Shown piece after piece: positions 6,985-10,765 of a stretch of DNA of 10,765 nucleotides; positions within the stretch are counted from its first letter, which is position 1, and every line of letters begins with the position of its first letter. The position numbers and the translations under genes are program-made. The notes beneath the pieces are model-generated. The model saw only the letters and a program-made list of their open reading frames with translations, did not search any database and had not been told where the DNA came from. Source of the DNA: Bacteroidales bacterium (GTDB taxonomy: Bacteria > Bacteroidota > Bacteroidia > Bacteroidales > JAADGE01); the NCBI GenBank assembly GCA_026987795.1, contig JALSMF010000313.1, forward strand, positions 1-10,765, written 5' to 3'.

Positions 6985-7383
6985 ATGAAGTTTAGAAATA
7001 TTATTTTTTTGTCTTTAAGTATGTTGTTTTTGTTTTCATGCTCAATGACAAAGAAACTTGAAAAGCAGTTAGTCGGGAAGTATGCCGTGAAAATGATTAA
7101 AACGGAACCGGAAAAACAAGGCGATGAGGCTTATTTAAAGATTATGGAGAGTTTGCTTGAGGGGTCTTATATTAACTTTAAAGCTGACAAAACATACGAG
7201 TTATCGATAGTCGGGAAAAAACGAAACGGAACTTGGAGGTTTTCTGACAACGGTAAAAGTATTCTTACGGATAAAGACGATTTCTATTTTAATATTGTAA
7301 ATTTTGCCGAAAATAATTTAGAACTTAAGAGTTTTAATAATAAAAAGAGTGTTCTCATATTTTTAGAGAAAATCAGCGGGTAA
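6985..7383 (+). CDS. Small lipocalin-like lipoprotein
   Basis: From ATG 6985 this is a 132-residue lipoprotein. Residues 1-18 are a lipoprotein signal with positive charges, a hydrophobic core and the lipobox LFSC at 16-19, placing the lipidated cysteine at C19. The mature part looks like one small beta-sandwich or barrel: LVGKYAVKMIKTEP, INFKADKTYELSIVGKKRNG, TWRFSDNGKSILTDKDDFYF, NLELKSF, and SVLIFLEKI. The pattern 'fkaDktY ... G.W.fsdng..il..d' is that of the lipocalin-like lipoproteins common in Bacteroidota, whose ligands are mostly unknown. The open frame extends 47 codons upstream, but that region overlaps the divergent gene and would bury the lipobox, so the internal ATG is chosen. 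Its 3' end overlaps the convergent DUF3108 gene by 11 bp. Confidence 0.82.
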   Translation: MKFRNIIFLSLSMLFLFSCSMTKKLEKQLVGKYAVKMIKTEPEKQGDEAYLKIMESLLEGSYINFKADKTYELSIVGKKRNGTWRFSDNGKSILTDKDDFYFNIVNFAENNLELKSFNNKKSVLIFLEKISG

Positions 7384-8155
7384 AAGGCTTACCGAGCGGA
7401 TTTTTAAGCCCGTCGTATTCTGTAAGGTCGCATTTTACCGTGCTTATACCTGCTTTCATTCTTATTTTTACGGGAATAAAGTTGCCGTCGTCAGAGAACC
7501 ATACCTGCATATCTTCTTCTTTTTTAAAAGGAGTTTCTTTGCCGAGAACCGGAACAAATTTCAGACATTTCAATTTACCGAACTTGGTTTTTATTTTTTC
7601 GGTTTTTTTATATTTGACTTTTATTACGTAAAGTTTTTCGTCAAACCAAGATGTCAGGTTTATTACTTCATTTTTTTTCAGCTCTTTATTGAATATCATT
7701 CTTCTTGCATAGTAAAAAGCCGAAAGAACGTCTAACGTACCGGGCGGAACTTTATGTTCTCCTGATTTAAGGCTGATTATTTTGTTTTCGTCATGCACAA
7801 AAATTACTTCGTTGTATCGTCTGTAATTATTTTCGTTTATGTCTCGAATTGCCATTAAAGGCATTCCGTCACTGAGTTGTATGTAGCTTTCGTATCTGTC
7901 GTAAACTCGTGCGAATTTACTGACAACGCCGGATGTTTGAGCAACGGCTTTTACGCGATAATACCAATCATATCCTACTTGTTCAAGTTCTATTTTCATT
8001 TCTGCATTTCCGCCGTTTATAAGTCCGTATTTTATTTTATATTTAAGGTATTCGTCAGGTTTGAATGCCGTGTTCACAACGGGAACAGTATCCGTTTGTC
8101 CGTAGCTTGTGAGAGCTAAAAGCAGTATTGTGAGAATTTGAGTTAATTTTTTCAT
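7373..8155 (-). CDS. DUF3108 domain periplasmic protein
   Basis: This 260-residue exported protein has a signal peptide at 1-19 (cleavage SYG|Q20). The mature part follows the DUF3108 pattern: an opening YLKYKIKYGLINGGNAEMKI, a central DRYESYI segment, the PPGTLDVLSAFYYAR signature, WFDEKLYVIKVKY, and a late MQVWFSDDGNFIPVKIRMKA followed by the last strands. DUF3108 proteins are thought to be periplasmic beta-rich proteins of undefined role. The gene is probably monocistronic: upstream lies the terminator of the OmpA operon. The weak promoter candidate is TGTTTTTG on the minus strand (8187-8180), one mismatch from TAnnTTTG. Downstream it converges on the lipoprotein gene with an 11-bp overlap, and no terminator is visible before that overlap. 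Confidence 0.88.
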   Translation of the reverse strand: MKKLTQILTILLLALTSYGQTDTVPVVNTAFKPDEYLKYKIKYGLINGGNAEMKIELEQVGYDWYYRVKAVAQTSGVVSKFARVYDRYESYIQLSDGMPLMAIRDINENNYRRYNEVIFVHDENKIISLKSGEHKVPPGTLDVLSAFYYARRMIFNKELKKNEVINLTSWFDEKLYVIKVKYKKTEKIKTKFGKLKCLKFVPVLGKETPFKKEEDMQVWFSDDGNFIPVKIRMKAGISTVKCDLTEYDGLKNPLGKPFTR

Positions 8156-8213
8156 AGGTTTAAGTTTGTTTTATATAAACAAAAACAGTGCATATTTTAT
8201 TATTCTGTTTATT

Positions 8214-8245
8214 AAAATAAAAAAAGCAGGAAAAATCCTGCTTTT
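8214..8245 (-). terminator. Intrinsic terminator of the OmpA-family operon
   Basis: On the minus strand, AAAAGCAGGA (8245-8236) and TCCTGCTTTT (8231-8222) form a perfect 10-bp stem around a 4-nt loop. The 3' side runs straight into a long T-rich tail (8225-8214). It starts 21 bp after the stop of the OmpA-family gene. The opposite strand lacks a comparable T-tract, so it acts in one direction. Confidence 0.85.
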
Positions 8246-8266
8246 CGTAATTAATATCAGAAAATA

Positions 8267-9436
8267 TTAAAATTCAATCACTCTTATTTCCACTCTTCTG
8301 TTATAGCCTTCTTCTTCTTCAGTTTCAGGTATCGGGTAAACTTCGTTTTTGCTGCCCAAACCTTCGGTTTCTATGCGTGATGCCTCAATACCGTTATCAG
8401 TTAAATATTTTTTTACGACTTCCGCTCTGTCGGCAGATAATTTGAAGTCAACGTCGGTGCTGGGAAAAAGACCGTTTGTATGTCCTTCCAAAACAATCTT
8501 TGCCTTAGGGTTAAGTTTCATAAATTTAAGTAAGATTTTCTTTACGTATTCTGATTTAGGAACAATTTCTACATCGTTAGCTTTAAAATATATAACTCCG
8601 AGAGTTTCATTGTTAAGTCCTTTCTTAACTTTGTTAAGTGCAAAGTCAATTTCTTTATTATTCAGATTATTTGCTTCGTGAGTAGAGAATATTTTAAAAG
8701 ACGGAAAATATTTATCTGCATAAACGCAGAGTTCATATTTCGGGAATACATTTTCCTGAGAGTTTAAAAGTATTTCCATTTCGTAAAAACCTTTTTTTTC
8801 TGTTTGAGAAGAAACGAAAAGATTATTATTTCTTAAATTTCGCCAGTGTATTTCGGCTTTTAAAGGCTTTCCGTTTTTTGAATCGGTAATTTTACCCGTA
8901 ATTTTTATTGTTTTAAGTTCTTTAAACAGAATTGTATGACCTTTTCCGTTTCCGTAAACATTATTAAGAGCCAGATAAAATTCATCTCCTTTACTTACAG
9001 GAACTCCTTTTTCAAAATCGGGCTCATCTCCGGCGTATGATAAGCCTGTTATGCCTTTATCGTTAGCCGGCGGATTGAAATTTGAGCGAACAGGCTTTAT
9101 TTTTCCTTCATTATATTTTTTGCAAAAGTCATTTTCGCTTTTGAAAAGCATAAAGTCGTAATTGTCTTTTGAGTTAAGCGGTATTATGTCGAACAGCAAA
9201 ATGCCGTTTTTTTGGACTTTAAATTTATACCATGTAGGGTGTTTAGGCAGTGTAAAATCATTAGCAGCCTGTCCTATTTCGGCAGGAGCCGTTGTAGGAC
9301 CGAAAACGTGAAAACGAGAGAGGTCAAATGCTTGTTCGCAAGTTGATGTATTGCTTATATCAACAAGATTTTGTCCGTTTGTATATGCTGCAGTTGTTAA
9401 AATAAACAAAACAGTTATTAATATATTTTTTTTCAT
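8267..9436 (-). CDS. OmpA-family protein with N-terminal beta-sandwich and carboxypeptidase-regulatory-like domain
   Basis: This is a 389-residue envelope protein. A signal peptide spans 1-21 (TNG|Q22). Residues ~30-170 form a beta-rich module common in Bacteroidota surface proteins (HPTWYKFKVQKNGILLFDII, NYDFMLFKSENDFC). Residues ~177-270 fit a carboxypeptidase-regulatory-like fold (KITGKITDSKNGKPLKAEIH ... KKGFYEMEI). Residues ~278-389 form an OmpA peptidoglycan-binding domain with GVIYFKANDVEIVP, KIVLEGHTNG, LSADRAEVVKKYL, RIETEGLGSKNE and NRRVEIRV. It probably anchors an outer-membrane assembly to the cell wall. The residue that is usually Asp in GHTD, which contacts diaminopimelate, is Asn here (N321); the partner Arg is kept (R337). 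It is last in an operon, 17 bp after the CTD-bearing gene and followed by a strong terminator. Confidence 0.88.
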   Translation of the reverse strand: MKKNILITVLFILTTAAYTNGQNLVDISNTSTCEQAFDLSRFHVFGPTTAPAEIGQAANDFTLPKHPTWYKFKVQKNGILLFDIIPLNSKDNYDFMLFKSENDFCKKYNEGKIKPVRSNFNPPANDKGITGLSYAGDEPDFEKGVPVSKGDEFYLALNNVYGNGKGHTILFKELKTIKITGKITDSKNGKPLKAEIHWRNLRNNNLFVSSQTEKKGFYEMEILLNSQENVFPKYELCVYADKYFPSFKIFSTHEANNLNNKEIDFALNKVKKGLNNETLGVIYFKANDVEIVPKSEYVKKILLKFMKLNPKAKIVLEGHTNGLFPSTDVDFKLSADRAEVVKKYLTDNGIEASRIETEGLGSKNEVYPIPETEEEEGYNRRVEIRVIEF

Positions 9437-9453
9437 TTTTCTTGTTTTATTAT

Positions 9454-10419
9454 TTAATAATTTCTTATGAAAACTTTAGCTGTTCTTACGGGAGAATTAT
9501 CGTAAGTTTTTATTTTTAAAATATAGATACCCGCAGCCAGTCCGGCTGTATTTATGCTTATATTTTCCGAGTTGTAAATTTTTTTTATCGCTGATTTTCC
9601 GGATAAATCAATTAACTCGCAAACAACGGGATAGTTTATTTCATTGTTAAGATATACTTTCAGGAAGTTTGTTGATACAACAGGTGTTAATTTGTCTGTG
9701 TTTATTTCCGGTTTTATGTTTTTTGCGTCTGCTTTAAAATTTATATTGTTCAATCCGCTTTTTGCTTCATTGCCGACAATAACTTTTATATCGTAAGATT
9801 TAAGACCGGGTATTTCCGGGTGGAGGTAATATGTTCCTTCAGGCAGGTAATTGAACGAAAAATTACCGGTATGTTCATCTGCAGTTCTGAAATCCATAGG
9901 AATAAAAGATTCATTAAGCAGAATAATTGTAACCGGTAAATCGGGCAGCTCTTTATATGTTTCAGAATAAACAATTTTTCCCGATATTTTTTTATTTCCG
10001 TAAAACGGGTCGGAAAATGACAATAATGAGTAATTTATTTTGAAGTTGGTTTTATCGGTATTCCAAGTTTGTGCTTTTTCCCAAGAGTAAGAATTTCCGA
10101 AATATGTAGGAATGTATTTCGGAAAATATAAAAAGTCGTAATTAAATTCCGGAATTACAAATATCAGATGCTCTTTTGAAGGAATACTTTTAAAATGAAA
10201 ATTTCCGTTTGTTACCGGGTTATTTTCAAGAATGTAATTGCCTGATTTATTTTTTCTCAGGAGGTAGATGTTGCCTTCAGGAAGAGGGTTTATACCTGCG
10301 TAAATTTTTCCTGACAAATTGTTTGCACTTTTATATAAAGTATCTGTTGTTTGTGCCGATGCAAAAAAACTGAGACAAACAGCACATAAAAAAGATAATA
10401 TAAAGCGGTGTTTTGTCAT
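9454..10419 (-). CDS. Secreted protein with regulatory-like beta repeats and a T9SS-type C-terminal sorting domain
   Basis: This 321-residue protein has a signal peptide at 1-22 (FASA|Q23). Two modules resemble carboxypeptidase-regulatory-like (prealbumin-like) repeats: about 34-105, starting NLSGKIYAGINPLPEGNIYL and containing GNFHFKSIP, and about 143-215, starting KISGKIVYSETYKELPDLPV with GNFSFNYLPEGTYYLHP. The last ~75 residues look like a T9SS type A sorting domain: FLKVYLNNEINYPVVCELID, LSGKSAIKKIY, INTAGLAAGIYILKIKTYD, then TAKVFIRNY. The usual opening YPNP motif is absent. If functional, this tail would send the protein through the T9SS to the surface, where porQ and porT products act. 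It starts 2 bp after the upstream gene's stop and lies 17 bp before the OmpA gene, so the three are very likely co-transcribed. No enzymatic domain is visible; a structural or adhesive role is inference. Confidence 0.8.
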   Translation of the reverse strand: MTKHRFILSFLCAVCLSFFASAQTTDTLYKSANNLSGKIYAGINPLPEGNIYLLRKNKSGNYILENNPVTNGNFHFKSIPSKEHLIFVIPEFNYDFLYFPKYIPTYFGNSYSWEKAQTWNTDKTNFKINYSLLSFSDPFYGNKKISGKIVYSETYKELPDLPVTIILLNESFIPMDFRTADEHTGNFSFNYLPEGTYYLHPEIPGLKSYDIKVIVGNEAKSGLNNINFKADAKNIKPEINTDKLTPVVSTNFLKVYLNNEINYPVVCELIDLSGKSAIKKIYNSENISINTAGLAAGIYILKIKTYDNSPVRTAKVFIRNY

Positions 10420-10421
10420 AA

Positions 10422-10765
10422 TCAGATTAAAATTTTATATCTTAAACCGAAACTGATACCGAAAGAGTTGAGTCTTGAGATTATAGGGTAATCTTTAAAA
10501 ACAGAACTTATGTTTCGTCTGAAATAAACCGATGTAATAAACTCTGTTTTGTTGCCGAGACGGTAATTTGTCTTTAGCCCCATATACAACGACAGGTTAA
10601 CTGTCGCAAATTTCGGTTTCTCTTTCAAATTATCAGTTTGAAATATATCAGTCAAAGATACAATTTTTCCTTCGGAATTTACAAAAAAACTTGTAATAAT
10701 TCCTATCTCGGGGTTTAAATTAATGTTTGGAAGATAGAAATTACGGCTGTAAATAAGAGGAATTT
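10422..10765 (-). CDS. C-terminal part of a probable outer-membrane beta-barrel protein (cut by window edge)
   Basis: The minus-strand frame is open from the right edge to the TGA at 10424-10422, giving 114 complete codons with no in-frame stop. An internal TTG at 10655 should not be taken as a start, because coding-like sequence continues upstream of it (YSRNFYLPNINLNPEIGIIT). The visible part has alternating polar and hydrophobic strands: PEIGIITSFFV, FATVNLSLYMGLKTNYRLG, TEFITSVYFRR, and a last strand, SFGISFGLRYKI. This is the pattern of the final strands of an outer-membrane barrel, and the closing motif resembles the PorT-like/outer-membrane beta-barrel class. The family cannot be named from this fragment. 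It is the most upstream gene seen in the three-gene operon, with 2 bp before the next ATG. Confidence 0.7.
   Translation of the reverse strand, partial: IPLIYSRNFYLPNINLNPEIGIITSFFVNSEGKIVSLTDIFQTDNLKEKPKFATVNLSLYMGLKTNYRLGNKTEFITSVYFRRNISSVFKDYPIISRLNSFGISFGLRYKILI

Noticed and set aside
7379..7393. Short hairpin GGTAA/TTACC at the end of the lipoprotein gene
   Set aside because: Only 5 bp with no T-tract after it; not a credible terminator.
10653..10655. TTG as start of a 77-residue gene at the right end
   Set aside because: The frame stays open with barrel-like sequence to the window edge, so this is the interior of a truncated gene.

Overview
The window is AT-rich and densely coded. It almost certainly comes from a member of the Bacteroidota. 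The evidence is two type IX secretion (T9SS) components, PorQ and PorT, a protein with a T9SS-like C-terminal sorting domain, start codons without Shine-Dalgarno sequences, and exact matches to the Bacteroidota -7 promoter box TAnnTTTG in intergenic gaps. I cannot go below phylum with confidence; a Bacteroidales or Flavobacteriales-like organism fits.

Layout: (1) The 5' end of porQ (minus) lies at the left edge and diverges from an M3-family oligoendopeptidase (plus). (2) porT (plus) follows, then a hairpin terminator, then a COG2509-type FAD-dependent dehydrogenase (plus). (3) Convergent to it with only 5 bp between is a minus-strand pair: an Omp85/BamA-like outer-membrane protein and, upstream and overlapping it by 14 bp, an unrecognised coiled-coil protein. 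(4) A small lipocalin-like lipoprotein (plus) diverges from that pair and overlaps the end of a DUF3108 periplasmic protein (minus) by 11 bp. (5) The right end is a minus-strand operon read from the window edge: the C-terminal part of a probable outer-membrane beta-barrel, a protein with carboxypeptidase-regulatory-like repeats and a T9SS-type tail, and an OmpA-family peptidoglycan-binding protein. The operon ends at a clean intrinsic terminator at about 8245-8214.

The common theme is the cell envelope. Eight of the ten genes look exported or membrane-bound. PorQ and PorT belong to the machine that would sort the CTD protein encoded about 9 kb away. The Omp85-like protein probably inserts or translocates outer-membrane proteins, and the OmpA protein would tie its operon's products to the cell wall. 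The peptidase and the FAD enzyme look like cytoplasmic housekeeping genes; the coiled-coil protein also looks cytoplasmic but has no assignable role.

I found no tRNA or rRNA gene, no insertion sequence, no CRISPR array and no gene-free stretch longer than about 110 bp. The most intriguing structure is a near-perfect terminator hairpin that also encodes part of the signal peptide of the Omp85-like protein.
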